From assembly GCA_903835005.1 (NCBI GenBank), contig CAILLK010000078.1:1-64000 (forward strand): a stretch of 64,000 bases of DNA, written 5' to 3'. The position numbers and the translations under genes are program-made. The stretch's first letter is position 1, and each line of letters starts with the position of its first letter. The DNA comes from an uncultured Bacteroidota bacterium. Lineage in GTDB: Bacteria; Bacteroidota; Bacteroidia; Chitinophagales; Chitinophagaceae. Below, in pieces: positions 16,560 through 25,304 of the stretch. Below the pieces are notes generated by a model. It saw only the letters and a list, made by a program, of their open reading frames with translations. It searched no databases and was not told the DNA's origin.

Positions 16560-19500
16560 ATGTGGATAGTAAGATTAGCATTAAGGCGGCCTTATACCGT
16601 TGGCGTTATGGCCTTCCTGATACTGCTTATGGGGATAATGGCTATAAAATCAATGATGGTGGATATATTTCCTGTTATTGATATACCTGTTGTTTCTGTA
16701 ATCTGGACCTACCCTGGCCTTTCGGCTTCAGAAATGGAAAAGAAAGTAACCTACCTCAGTGAGCGTGGTATTTCATCATCAGTAAATGGTGTAGAGCGCA
16801 TAGAGTCGCAATCGCAGCCAGGCATAGGAATACTGAGGATATATTTTGAAAAAGGCACAGATATAGGCGCTGCTATTGCGCAGATGTCGGCAGTTGCCGG
16901 TACATCAATTCATGGTATGCCGCCGGGTATTCAGCTGCCGGTAATCCTGCAGTTCAATGCCACAAATGTGCCGGTAGCACAGATCACCATGACGAGCAAA
17001 ACCATGAGTGAAGATAAAATATTCGATTATGCGCTGAATTTTATCAGGCTTCGTTTATTTACAATACCCGGGCTGGCTACTCCAGCACCATTTGGAGGGA
17101 AAATGCGCGAAATAGTAGTAGATGCCGACCCGAAGGGGATGCAAGGCTATGGCCTGTCGCCGGTGGACCTGCTGACTGCCCTGCAGAATTCAAACCTTAT
17201 TATTCCGGCAGGCACAGCACGGATAGGCAGCAGGGAATATAATGTGCAGCTCAATTCGAGCCCGGATGCGGTGAAAGAATTTGAGAAAATACCTGTGAAA
17301 TGGGTTAACGGCCAGGTAGTAACCCTGGGCCAGGTGGCCAAAATAAGTGATGGCTATGCCGACCAGACCAATGTGGTGCGGATAGACCGGCAAAGGGCTG
17401 CCTATCTGTGCATACTCAAAAAGTCGAATGCCTCGACACTTGCAGTTGTAGAAGCTGCAAAAGCAATGATACCGGTGATAAAAGAAACAGCACCTAACGG
17501 GCTTGACCTGAAAGTGGACTTTGACCAGTCGGTATTTGTGGAGAATTCTATTGAGAGTGTATTGCATGAAGCAATTATCAGCGCCATACTTGTATCACTG
17601 ATGATTATGTTTTTCCTGGGCAGCTGGCGCAGCATGGTGATTGTGTGTACCTCCATACCGCTTTCTATATTGGTGGGTATTATCTTCCTTAAGCTGACGG
17701 GTAACTCACTGAACATAATGACGCTTGGCGGGCTTTCGCTGGCAATAGGAATGCTGGTGGATGATGCAACAGTAGAGGTAGAAAACATACACAGAAACCG
17801 GTGGCTGGGCAAGCCGCTTACCATAGCTATACTTGACGGGGCACAGCAGATAGCCGTGCCGGCGCTTATGGCCACACTGGCGATATGTATTGTATTCTTT
17901 CCTGTGGTTCTGCTCACAGGGCCTTCCAAGTACCTGTTTCAGGCAATGGCGCTATCGGTGGTTATATCGATGATGGCCTCCTATATTTTGTCCCGTACTC
18001 TAGTGCCGGTACTTGCCCGAATGCTGATGGCAAGTGAACATCATGGTATTGACCCACCCGTAAACGGAAGCGCCTTTAAAATGGTTTCATTCCGGTTCAA
18101 CACCTGGCGAGATATCCAGTTTGATAAATTCAAGGAGCGTTATGGAAGGGCCTTGCATAGTTTTCTGAAGAACAGGGCAGCTGTACTGGTTATAGCCCTT
18201 TGTGTATTGGTTATTTCACTTTTCCTGGTTAAAGTTACAGGCACTGACTTCTTCCCGAATACAGATACGGGTATGATGAAGCTGCATTTCAGGGCGCCTG
18301 TTGGTACCCGGATTGAAGAAACAGAGCGGCTGGTTGATTCGGCTGAGGCCCACATTCAGAAAATAATAGGGAAGAAAGACCTCGGCGCTGTAAATGACAT
18401 GATAGGCGTGCCGCTGTTTTACAACCTGGCATTTGTGCAAACGGATAATACCAGCAGTATGGATGCCGACATCCTGATATCGCTTAATAAAGGGCACAAA
18501 CCTACCGCTGACTATGTAAGGCATATACGCGAGGACCTGAATGATAACTTTCCGGGTTGTGCGGTTTATTTTCAGTCGGCTGATATAGTGAGCCAGGTAC
18601 TGAATTTCGGGGTATCGGCCCCGATTGATATACAGATTATGAACAACAATTATGACAGTTCGTATAAATATGCCATTAAGCTTAAAAACGCTATCCGCAC
18701 CATACCCGGAACAGCGGATGTAAACATCAAGCAGATACTGGATTACCCAACCATGATGTTTAATGTAAACCGGGAGCGGGCGCAGCAAATGGGCCTGTCG
18801 CAGAAAGATGTAGCCAATTCATTGCTGGTGGCCTTATCATCCAACGCTACAGTTGCACCCTCATTTTACATAAACCCGGTGAACCAGGTGAATTACCAGG
18901 TAGCAGTAAAAGTGCCTTACCAGCAACTGAACTCACTTTCGAGTATACTGAACATGCCGATAACCTCCAGCGCACCACTGCCAGGTGGCACAAATCTTGC
19001 CGATATGCCAATGGCCGAGACACAGACGCTGGGTAATCTTGCGTCGGTTGAATACGAAAACCAGTACGATGTCATCAGCCATTATACCGTTCAGCGCGTA
19101 ATGGATATAACGGCGAATGTGGATGGCCGCGATATGGGCTCAGTGGCAGGCGATATTGAAAAGAAGATTGCTTCTATCGGGCAGTTGCCGGTAGGTATGC
19201 ATATCTATATGCGCGGACAGCCTGAGGTAATGGACAGCACATTCAAGACGCTGGGGCTGGGACTGATATTATCGGTAGTATTGGTTTACCTGCTTATGGT
19301 GATCCTTTTCCAGACCTGGATTGATCCGTTTATCATTTTGTTTGCAGTGCCCGGCGCATTTGTGGGTATATTGTGGATGCTGGCTATAACAGGCACTACC
19401 ATAAATACGGTATCACTGATGGGGTCTATAGTAGCTGTGGGAATTGCCGTATCCAACTCAATACTCCTGGTAAGTTTCGCAAATGAGGTAAGGGTAGAAA

Positions 19501-19853
19501 AAGGGCTGAATGCCATTGAGGCTGCACTGGAGGCGGGCAAAACCCGGTTGCGGCCTGTGCTGATGACGGCACTTGCAATGGTTTTAGGAATGATACCTAT
19601 GGCGCTTGGCACAGGGGCCGGTGGCGAACAGAACGCGCCGCTGGGCCGCGCAGTGATGGGAGGGTTGATTGTAGCTACAATTGTTACCCTGTTTGTAGTG
19701 CCGGTTATCTATTCAATACTAAGAAGGAATGCCCCATCCAGGAACAAGCTGGATGAGCAGTTTGCATTGGAAACCATGCGTTATGATGAAGTGAGTGATG
19801 AGCACGGTATATTGACTCCGGCGGCTTCAGTAAATACACCAGAACAACATTAA
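16560..19853 (+). CDS. RND-family efflux pump permease (AcrB/MdtB-like)
   Basis: 1097 residues, inner-membrane proton-driven pump with the family layout: TM1, a large periplasmic porter loop, TM2-7, second loop, TM8-12. TM4 has the proton-relay Asp pair in GMLVDDATVEVENIHRN. In TM10 the lysine position of AcrB (Lys940) is occupied by Ser-Asn in VGIAVSNSILLVSFA, as in a distinct RND subgroup. A conserved TM11-12 region (RLRPVLMTALAMVLGMIP) and a hydrophilic tail follow. It exports small molecules, not peptides; the substrate cannot be told. First gene of an operon with the adaptor (30 bp gap) and the TolC-like channel, an order in which the pump precedes the adaptor. Confidence 0.93.
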   Translation: MWIVRLALRRPYTVGVMAFLILLMGIMAIKSMMVDIFPVIDIPVVSVIWTYPGLSASEMEKKVTYLSERGISSSVNGVERIESQSQPGIGILRIYFEKGTDIGAAIAQMSAVAGTSIHGMPPGIQLPVILQFNATNVPVAQITMTSKTMSEDKIFDYALNFIRLRLFTIPGLATPAPFGGKMREIVVDADPKGMQGYGLSPVDLLTALQNSNLIIPAGTARIGSREYNVQLNSSPDAVKEFEKIPVKWVNGQVVTLGQVAKISDGYADQTNVVRIDRQRAAYLCILKKSNASTLAVVEAAKAMIPVIKETAPNGLDLKVDFDQSVFVENSIESVLHEAIISAILVSLMIMFFLGSWRSMVIVCTSIPLSILVGIIFLKLTGNSLNIMTLGGLSLAIGMLVDDATVEVENIHRNRWLGKPLTIAILDGAQQIAVPALMATLAICIVFFPVVLLTGPSKYLFQAMALSVVISMMASYILSRTLVPVLARMLMASEHHGIDPPVNGSAFKMVSFRFNTWRDIQFDKFKERYGRALHSFLKNRAAVLVIALCVLVISLFLVKVTGTDFFPNTDTGMMKLHFRAPVGTRIEETERLVDSAEAHIQKIIGKKDLGAVNDMIGVPLFYNLAFVQTDNTSSMDADILISLNKGHKPTADYVRHIREDLNDNFPGCAVYFQSADIVSQVLNFGVSAPIDIQIMNNNYDSSYKYAIKLKNAIRTIPGTADVNIKQILDYPTMMFNVNRERAQQMGLSQKDVANSLLVALSSNATVAPSFYINPVNQVNYQVAVKVPYQQLNSLSSILNMPITSSAPLPGGTNLADMPMAETQTLGNLASVEYENQYDVISHYTVQRVMDITANVDGRDMGSVAGDIEKKIASIGQLPVGMHIYMRGQPEVMDSTFKTLGLGLILSVVLVYLLMVILFQTWIDPFIILFAVPGAFVGILWMLAITGTTINTVSLMGSIVAVGIAVSNSILLVSFANEVRVEKGLNAIEAALEAGKTRLRPVLMTALAMVLGMIPMALGTGAGGEQNAPLGRAVMGGLIVATIVTLFVVPVIYSILRRNAPSRNKLDEQFALETMRYDEVSDEHGILTPAASVNTPEQH

Positions 19854-19882
19854 CAGATTGTGAAAAATCAAAAAAATATTTT

Positions 19883-20992
19883 ATGAGCAGAAAAAATAAA
19901 AGAAGTGCGTTAAAGGTATGGATAGGTGGTGTTTTGTTAGTCGCAGCTGCGGCTGGCGGATCAGGATTTCTGTTTTTAAAGCAGAATAGCTCGCTGGTAA
20001 AAGATACCGAAAGCAGGAAAAACGAAATTAAATCCGGGCCGGTGGTAAAGGTGATAAAAGCAGGGATGTCGGCTGCTGATAAGGGGCTGGTGCTTATAGG
20101 TGAAACCAAGCCCTATCAGACAGTTACGTTATATGCCAAAACCAGCGGCTATATGAACAAAATATTCGTAGACAAGGGCGATAAAGTGAAAGAGGGCCAG
20201 TTGCTGGCAACTATCGTTTCGCCCGAAACGGACCAGGCCTATAAGGCAGCGGTTGCCGATCTGGAGAATAAAAAGAAAATAGCCAAAAGGGATGAAGCAC
20301 TCGTGCAGAAAGACTACATATCGAAAGAGGATGCAGAAGCATCTGCTACTGCCGTAAAGGTAGCTGAAGCCCAGGTGCAATCATTGAAGGAGCAAATGCA
20401 GTACAAGAATATCATAGCTCCTTTTGCAGGGACCATTACTGCGCGGTTTGCTGATCCGGGAGCATTGGTGCAGAACGCCACTAATTCACAGACCAGCGCC
20501 CAGCCAGTTGTTACGCTGTCGCAGCTCGACAAGATCAGGATTTATGTGTATGTAGCACAAACAGATGCCGCATTTTTAAAAGAAGGCTATCCGGTAACGA
20601 TCTCTATGACTGAAAGGCCTGAGGTGAAAATAAACACTACCCTGACGCGTATAGCAGGTGAACTGGACCCTAAAACAAGAATGATGCTGGCAGAGATTGA
20701 TCTGGTAAATACGGCATATGCAATCATTCCAGGCAGCTATCTGCAGGTGACTTTTCAGGCGCCCGTACAAACGAACCTCACTATACCATCGGAAGCACTG
20801 GTGGTAAGGGGCGGGAAATATTTTGTACCACTCATTAATAAGGATACCACCATTCACTACCAGCCTGTAGTGGTAGATAAAAACAACGGGGTAAGGGTTT
20901 CCATTGCGAGTGGTATCAATACCGGCGATATGGTAGGGATGAGTGTAAGCGCAGAGTTGCCGGAGGGGCAAAAGGTGAGGGTGCAGCTTTAA
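19883..20992 (+). CDS. RND efflux periplasmic adaptor (membrane fusion protein)
   Basis: 369 residues. An N-terminal membrane anchor (VWIGGVLLVAAAAGGSGFLF) is followed by lipoyl/barrel-sandwich halves (TLYAKTSGYMNKIFVDKGDK and IIAPFAGTITARFADPGALV) flanking an alpha-helical hairpin rich in Glu/Lys/Ala (residues ~105-160), then beta-barrel and membrane-proximal domains. It bridges the inner-membrane pump encoded upstream and the outer-membrane channel encoded downstream. It lacks a lipobox, so it is anchored by the transmembrane helix. Confidence 0.92.
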   Translation: MSRKNKRSALKVWIGGVLLVAAAAGGSGFLFLKQNSSLVKDTESRKNEIKSGPVVKVIKAGMSAADKGLVLIGETKPYQTVTLYAKTSGYMNKIFVDKGDKVKEGQLLATIVSPETDQAYKAAVADLENKKKIAKRDEALVQKDYISKEDAEASATAVKVAEAQVQSLKEQMQYKNIIAPFAGTITARFADPGALVQNATNSQTSAQPVVTLSQLDKIRIYVYVAQTDAAFLKEGYPVTISMTERPEVKINTTLTRIAGELDPKTRMMLAEIDLVNTAYAIIPGSYLQVTFQAPVQTNLTIPSEALVVRGGKYFVPLINKDTTIHYQPVVVDKNNGVRVSIASGINTGDMVGMSVSAELPEGQKVRVQL

Positions 20993-21001
20993 AACAGACT
21001 G

Positions 21002-21040
21002 AAGTATTTAGTCTAAAGTCTAAAGTATTTAGTCTAAAGT
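21002..21040. repeat. Direct 18-bp repeat AAGTATTTAGTCTAAAGT
   Basis: Two perfect copies (21002-21019 and 21023-21040), offset by 21 bp, lie between the adaptor and channel genes. They contain AGTCTAA heptads similar to the GACTAAA heptads at 39964-39981. Confidence 0.6.
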
Positions 21041-21095
21041 TTGAACCTAAGAAAGAACATTTAAATTAAGCGTTTTATTCAGCGTATTGAGCAAT

Positions 21096-22460
21096 ATGAA
21101 AAACAAAATCGTAAACTTAGTTATAGTAGCTGCTTTTTTTATTGTCGGGCAATTATCTGCGCAGCAAACGACAAAAATCCTGAACCTGGAGGATTGCATT
21201 AAAATGGCGCTGGACAAATCGACGACGGTGCTGAAGGGTAATAATAGTGTAGCGCTGTCAGGGGCACAGGTTCTCGCTGCTTATGGGCAATTTCTGCCTA
21301 AACTTGCCGCAGGAGGCGGGCTTAATTACAATGCAGGAAATAACTTCTACGCTTCGGCAGGACCTGAACTGGCCAATATGAGCCGGAGTCAGTATAACTA
21401 CCAGCTTACCAGCAGCCTGAACCTGTTTGCCGGTTATTATAACTATGCCACCTGGAAATCTTCAAAGCTGAATGAGCAGATGTCGAAACTGACCCTGGAG
21501 CGCGCAAAGCAGCAGATAGAGCTTGATGTTACCCAGTCTTATCTGCAGGTGATTCTTGACCAGAAGCTGGTGGAGCTTGACAGCGCCAACCTGGTTACAT
21601 CGCTTAAACGGGAAGATCAGCTGGCAGTGCTCACGGATGTAGGCAGGAAATCGAAAACAGACCTGTACCAGCAACAGGCGCAAACGAGTAATGATAAACT
21701 TACCCTTATTAATGCAACCAACAGGATGCTGAACGATAAAATTATCCTGTTTCAGAAACTGCGGATTGATTCGGCTGATGCCTATTCGCTGTCTGATATT
21801 TCAATTGATGATAATGCTGATGCAGGAAAGTATGGCAACAGGGATGCACTGGTGGGGCAGGCATTGCAGGACCGGGCAGATTACCGTTCGGCGCAATTGA
21901 ATACCGAGTATTCCGACTACCTGATTAAGAAAAACAGGAGCGGATATTTGCCGGCGGTCAACCTAACGGGGGGCATATACAATAATGGAGCTTATTTTAA
22001 TTCTCTTAGTCTGAATGGTAATAATGAAATGCCGCTGAGCCAGGATGCCCTACCCACTCAACTCTATAAATACACTTACGGGCTGATAGGCGTCAATGCA
22101 ATCTGGAATATCTTCGACCGCTACTATACCCGGTCAAATGTAGCAGTAGCCAGGATCAATGCCGACAATGCCCGAATAGACCTGCAGGATACCAAAATAG
22201 GTATTGTGGCCAATGTGAAGCAGGCGTACAATGACTATATTAATGCAGTGCAGCAAATGGAAACAGTAGGTAAGGGGCTGTTTGCTGCAGAGAAGGCATT
22301 TGAATCAGTGAACGGGCGGTATAAAGAAGGGGTAACAGATTTTATTACAGAATCGAACGCACAGATAGTGCTACTTCAGGCGCAGCAAAACAAGATACAG
22401 GCTTCAATCAATATGATGCTGCAGAAGAAAGTGATTGATTATTATGTGGGGGCGAAGTGA
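21096..22460 (+). CDS. TolC-family outer-membrane efflux channel
   Basis: 454 residues from ATG 21096 with a signal peptide (MKNKIVNLVIVAAFFIVGQLSAQ). An upstream TTG at 21087 is less likely. It has two structural repeats of long amphipathic helices with strand segments, typical of outer-membrane efflux proteins: LNLEDCIKMALDKSTTVL at the start, SLNLFAGYYNYATWKSSKLN, and AIWNIFDRYYTRSNVAVARI in the second half. Third gene of the operon, completing a tripartite exporter. Confidence 0.92.
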   Translation: MKNKIVNLVIVAAFFIVGQLSAQQTTKILNLEDCIKMALDKSTTVLKGNNSVALSGAQVLAAYGQFLPKLAAGGGLNYNAGNNFYASAGPELANMSRSQYNYQLTSSLNLFAGYYNYATWKSSKLNEQMSKLTLERAKQQIELDVTQSYLQVILDQKLVELDSANLVTSLKREDQLAVLTDVGRKSKTDLYQQQAQTSNDKLTLINATNRMLNDKIILFQKLRIDSADAYSLSDISIDDNADAGKYGNRDALVGQALQDRADYRSAQLNTEYSDYLIKKNRSGYLPAVNLTGGIYNNGAYFNSLSLNGNNEMPLSQDALPTQLYKYTYGLIGVNAIWNIFDRYYTRSNVAVARINADNARIDLQDTKIGIVANVKQAYNDYINAVQQMETVGKGLFAAEKAFESVNGRYKEGVTDFITESNAQIVLLQAQQNKIQASINMMLQKKVIDYYVGAK

Positions 22461-22616
22461 GCCTTCTTTAAGCATTCAGCTTATTTCTTTTAGCATAATA
22501 CCAGAGCATGAAGCCCTTTTTGATCTGATATTGGCAGAAAAGAACGACTGACTAAAAAGGCCACTTTTTCTTGCCTGATAAGAATGGAATAAACAATTAC
22601 ATTATGTCTTCAATTC
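22461..22616. other. Intergenic spacer after the efflux operon
   Basis: 156 bp, AT-rich. No clear terminator, promoter or small gene was seen before the operator array at 22617. Confidence 0.3.
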
Positions 22617-22753
22617 TATACCCGATAGAGTAAAATAATGTACTTAGAACTCAAATTATACCTTAACAGGTATAAAAATAATTTAACAACTATTTTATAC
22701 CCGATTGGGTATATTTTTAAAATAAATCTTATTTTTATACCCTAAAAGGTATA
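22617..22753. promoter_or_regulatory. Four phased HipB-type operators
   Basis: Three perfect 18-bp inverted repeats have the form TATACC-N6-GGTATA at 22657-22674, 22696-22713 and 22736-22753. A degraded fourth, TATACCCGATAGAGTA, lies at 22617-22632. Start-to-start spacing is 40, 39 and 40 bp, close to four helical turns, so all face the same side of DNA. The last ends 4 bp before the ATG of the HTH gene. E. coli HipB binds TATCC-N8-GGATA, a related two-block palindrome. Cooperative autorepression by the downstream HTH protein is a strong inference. Confidence 0.8.
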
Positions 22754-22757
22754 ATTA

Positions 22758-22979
22758 ATGCTATTAAGTGATTTTGTAAAGGATAGGAGAAATAGCGCAA
22801 AACTTACACAACCTGAGTTAGCCGAAAAGGCAGGCGTTGGTCTTCGTTTCATTCGTGATATGGAGCAAGGTAAAGAAACCCTGCGCTTAGATAAAGTAAA
22901 TCAGGTATTGCAATTATTTGGTCACGAACTTGGCCCGGTACGCCTAAGCCGTAATACTATTACTGATGAGAAAGGCTGA
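22758..22979 (+). CDS. HipB-like XRE-family antitoxin/repressor
   Basis: 73 residues, a single helix-turn-helix domain (RNSAKLTQPELAEKAGVGLR then FIRDMEQGKETLRLDKVNQV), typical of HipB: the GLRFIRDMEQGK block is shared by Hip-associated XRE proteins. It probably represses its own operon by binding the TATACC-N6-GGTATA sites just upstream and takes part in neutralising the kinase. First gene of three; it overlaps the next gene by 14 bp. Confidence 0.88.
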   Translation: MLLSDFVKDRRNSAKLTQPELAEKAGVGLRFIRDMEQGKETLRLDKVNQVLQLFGHELGPVRLSRNTITDEKG

Positions 22980-23295
22980 AATAAAAATGAAAGAGATAAC
23001 GGCAGGATGGTTGGTTCAGGATGATAAGGGTTACAGTTTTGTGTATGATGATGCATACCTGCAACGGGACAATGCTGAAGCTGTCAGTCTTACCCTCCCG
23101 CTTCGCGAGAGGCATTATATAAGCAGTACGCTTTTCTCTTTTTTCGATGGACTGATACCAGAAGGCTGGCTGCTTGATATTGCAGAAAAAAACTGGAAAT
23201 TAAATTCACGGGACCGGATGGGACTACTATTGTCCTGCTGCCGGGATTGCATTGGCGCGGTTAGTGTTCACCCTGTAAAAGAGGAGGAGTTATGA
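22966..23295 (+). CDS. HipS-like protein (detached HipA N-terminal subdomain)
   Basis: 109 residues corresponding to the N-terminal subdomain 1 of HipA: VSLTLPLRERHYISSTLFSF, FFDGLIPEGWLLD, GLLLSCCRDCIGAVSV. In classical HipA this is fused to the kinase; in HipBST modules it is a separate protein acting as antitoxin. I keep the ATG at 22966 (MRKAEIKMKEITAGW) because the first strand of the domain starts there; the ATG at 22987 is the alternative. Its stop overlaps the kinase start (ATGA at 23292-23295), implying coupled translation. Confidence 0.85.
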   Translation: MRKAEIKMKEITAGWLVQDDKGYSFVYDDAYLQRDNAEAVSLTLPLRERHYISSTLFSFFDGLIPEGWLLDIAEKNWKLNSRDRMGLLLSCCRDCIGAVSVHPVKEEEL

Positions 23296-24230
23296 ACCGA
23301 TGCCTATATTGCTACAAGTTACTGGAGGAAAATGAAATTGATTTTCATAAAAAGTGCAGCAAAAAGTTTTTTGGACAGACAGTGCCGCCGGAATTACTAT
23401 ATACAGAATCTCAGTTGGAGGAACTTGGGCTTCAGGTGATAAAGAGCCAAATGGCCGTTACCGGAGCTCAACCCAAATTATCTCTGGACATTGAACCTGG
23501 CAATAATTTACCTAAACGGTTCACAATAGTTGGATTGTGGGGGACCTACATTTTAAAACCTCCCTACTCAAAATACCCGCAATTGCCTGAAGTGGAGGAC
23601 CTGACTATGCATCTTGCCAACATTGCTAAAATCAATGTTGTGCCACATAGCCTGATCCGGTTGCAATCAGGTAATCTTTCTTATATCACGAAACGGATTG
23701 ACAGGCATAAAGAAATAAGGTTGCATATGGAAGACATGTGCCAGCTTACTGAAAGATTAACTGAAGACAAGTATCAGAGCTCCTATGAGCAAATTGCAAG
23801 GGCTATCTTAAAATACAGTGCAAACCCGGGCCTGGATGTTGTCAATTTCTTTGAACAGGTTTTGTTTTCATTCCTTACCGGCAATGCAGATATGCACCTG
23901 AAGAATTTCTCCTTGATATACCAGCCACAGACCGGGCCGGTACTTTCTCCAGCTTATGATATGGTAGCCACAACCATTGTCAATCCTGATGATAAGGAAG
24001 ATATGGCATTAACATTAAACGGTAAGAAAAGGAAAATAAAATCCAGTGATTTTGTTTCCGCGTTTACACTGCTTAAACTTGAACCAAAACAGCAGGATAA
24101 CATTTTCAGGAAAATGGAAAATGCCAGAGCCAAATGGATGGATTTCATCAGTATCAGCTTTTTGACAGATGATTTTAAAGAGGCTTATAAACTACTTATC
24201 AACGACCGGTTTTCGAGAATAAATATATAG
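23292..24230 (+). CDS. HipT-like serine/threonine kinase toxin
   Basis: 312 residues, the HipA kinase core without its N-terminal subdomain. A zinc-ribbon-like start (CLYCYKLL...DFHKKC, Cys4, Cys7, His19, Cys22) precedes the Gly-rich loop MAVTGAQPKLS (residues 54-64). Lys89 in ILKP fits the ATP-binding lysine; GNADMHLKN (Asp200, Asn205) is the catalytic loop; Asp223 in SPAYDM is the metal-binding residue. HipA of E. coli autophosphorylates Ser150 in its ESIAGAQ loop; here that position is Ala55, with Thr57 two residues on. HipA-family toxins phosphorylate aminoacyl-tRNA synthetases (GltX for HipA, TrpS for HipT); the target here is unknown. Confidence 0.87.
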   Translation: MNRCLYCYKLLEENEIDFHKKCSKKFFGQTVPPELLYTESQLEELGLQVIKSQMAVTGAQPKLSLDIEPGNNLPKRFTIVGLWGTYILKPPYSKYPQLPEVEDLTMHLANIAKINVVPHSLIRLQSGNLSYITKRIDRHKEIRLHMEDMCQLTERLTEDKYQSSYEQIARAILKYSANPGLDVVNFFEQVLFSFLTGNADMHLKNFSLIYQPQTGPVLSPAYDMVATTIVNPDDKEDMALTLNGKKRKIKSSDFVSAFTLLKLEPKQQDNIFRKMENARAKWMDFISISFLTDDFKEAYKLLINDRFSRINI

Positions 24231-24302
24231 AAACAGCCTGACCAGGACCGATGACTAAGTGCCCCCCAATAATCTTCCCGTTCTATACTTTATGCCATAC
24301 AA

Positions 24303-25304
24303 TTACCTCGGTATCTCCATCCGTGCAATAATTTCCTTTATCACATCATCTGTAGTAGCGCCTTCCATTTCTCTTTCCGGAGTAAGTGCGATACGGTGGC
24401 GAAGAACCGCCGGTGCAGCCCTGATAATATCTTCCGGTATTACATAGAGCCGGCCATTCAATACGCTGAAAGCCTTTGCTATCTGCAGCAATGCTATTGA
24501 TGCACGTGGCGAGGCGCCAAGGTAAAGGGAGCGGTCGTTGCGGGTTTCCCATACTATTCTGGCAATAAACTCCAGCAGCTTGGTCTCAATATGAGTCGCC
24601 CTTACCTGCATGCGTGCATTCTCCAGAATTTCGGGAGAGATTACAGGAGGCATATTGTGCAGCAGTTCAGTAATAGCCTGCTGATTGTGGCGGCCCAGTA
24701 TTTTTATTTCTTCTTCAAGGGTAGGGTAACCGACGGTTATTTTCATCAGAAACCTGTCGAGCTGAGCTTCTGGCAGCCGGTATGTGCCTTCATGCTCAAT
24801 TGGGTTTTGTGTAGCAATCACCATAAAAGGCGACTGCATTTTGTGGGTTAAGCCATCCACCGTTACCTGCCGCTCTTCCATTACTTCAAACAGCGCCGCC
24901 TGGGTTTTTGCAGGCGCCCTGTTGATCTCATCTATGAGCACAATATTACTGAAAACAGGCCCTGCTTTAAACTGGAAAGTAGAAGACTGCGGGTTAAAAA
25001 TACTGGTGCCCAATACATCGCTGGGCATAAGGTCGGGGGTAAACTGCAGGCGCGAAAACCGGGTATCTATAAGCCTGGCAAGCAGTTTTGCAGTTAGTGT
25101 TTTGGCTACGCCAGGCACACCTTCTATCAATATATGCCCGTCGGCCAGCAGGCCGGCCAATAGTTGCTCTATCATGCCATTCTGCCCCACAATAACCTGG
25201 TGGATATGCTCCTGAACCTGCTCTATAAGCAATGACAGATTGTTGTGGATCGTTTGCATACCATCCTCGCCCTGCTGTGGTATCGTTTCTTCTGTGGCTT
25301 CCAT
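24303..25304 (-). CDS. MoxR-family AAA+ ATPase
   Basis: 333 residues. Walker A is GVPGVAKTLTAKLL, Walker B is VLIDEINRAPAKTQ, and sensor 1 is MVIATQNPIEHEGTYRLPEA, all typical of MoxR. MoxR ATPases act as chaperones that assemble or activate partner complexes, often with VWA proteins. Last gene of a four-gene operon on the minus strand; its ATG overlaps the stop of the DUF4350 gene (TAATG). A DUF58 gene, the usual next neighbour, is not adjacent but occurs about 22 kb away at 47593. Confidence 0.93.
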   Translation of the reverse strand: MEATEETIPQQGEDGMQTIHNNLSLLIEQVQEHIHQVIVGQNGMIEQLLAGLLADGHILIEGVPGVAKTLTAKLLARLIDTRFSRLQFTPDLMPSDVLGTSIFNPQSSTFQFKAGPVFSNIVLIDEINRAPAKTQAALFEVMEERQVTVDGLTHKMQSPFMVIATQNPIEHEGTYRLPEAQLDRFLMKITVGYPTLEEEIKILGRHNQQAITELLHNMPPVISPEILENARMQVRATHIETKLLEFIARIVWETRNDRSLYLGASPRASIALLQIAKAFSVLNGRLYVIPEDIIRAAPAVLRHRIALTPEREMEGATTDDVIKEIIARMEIPR

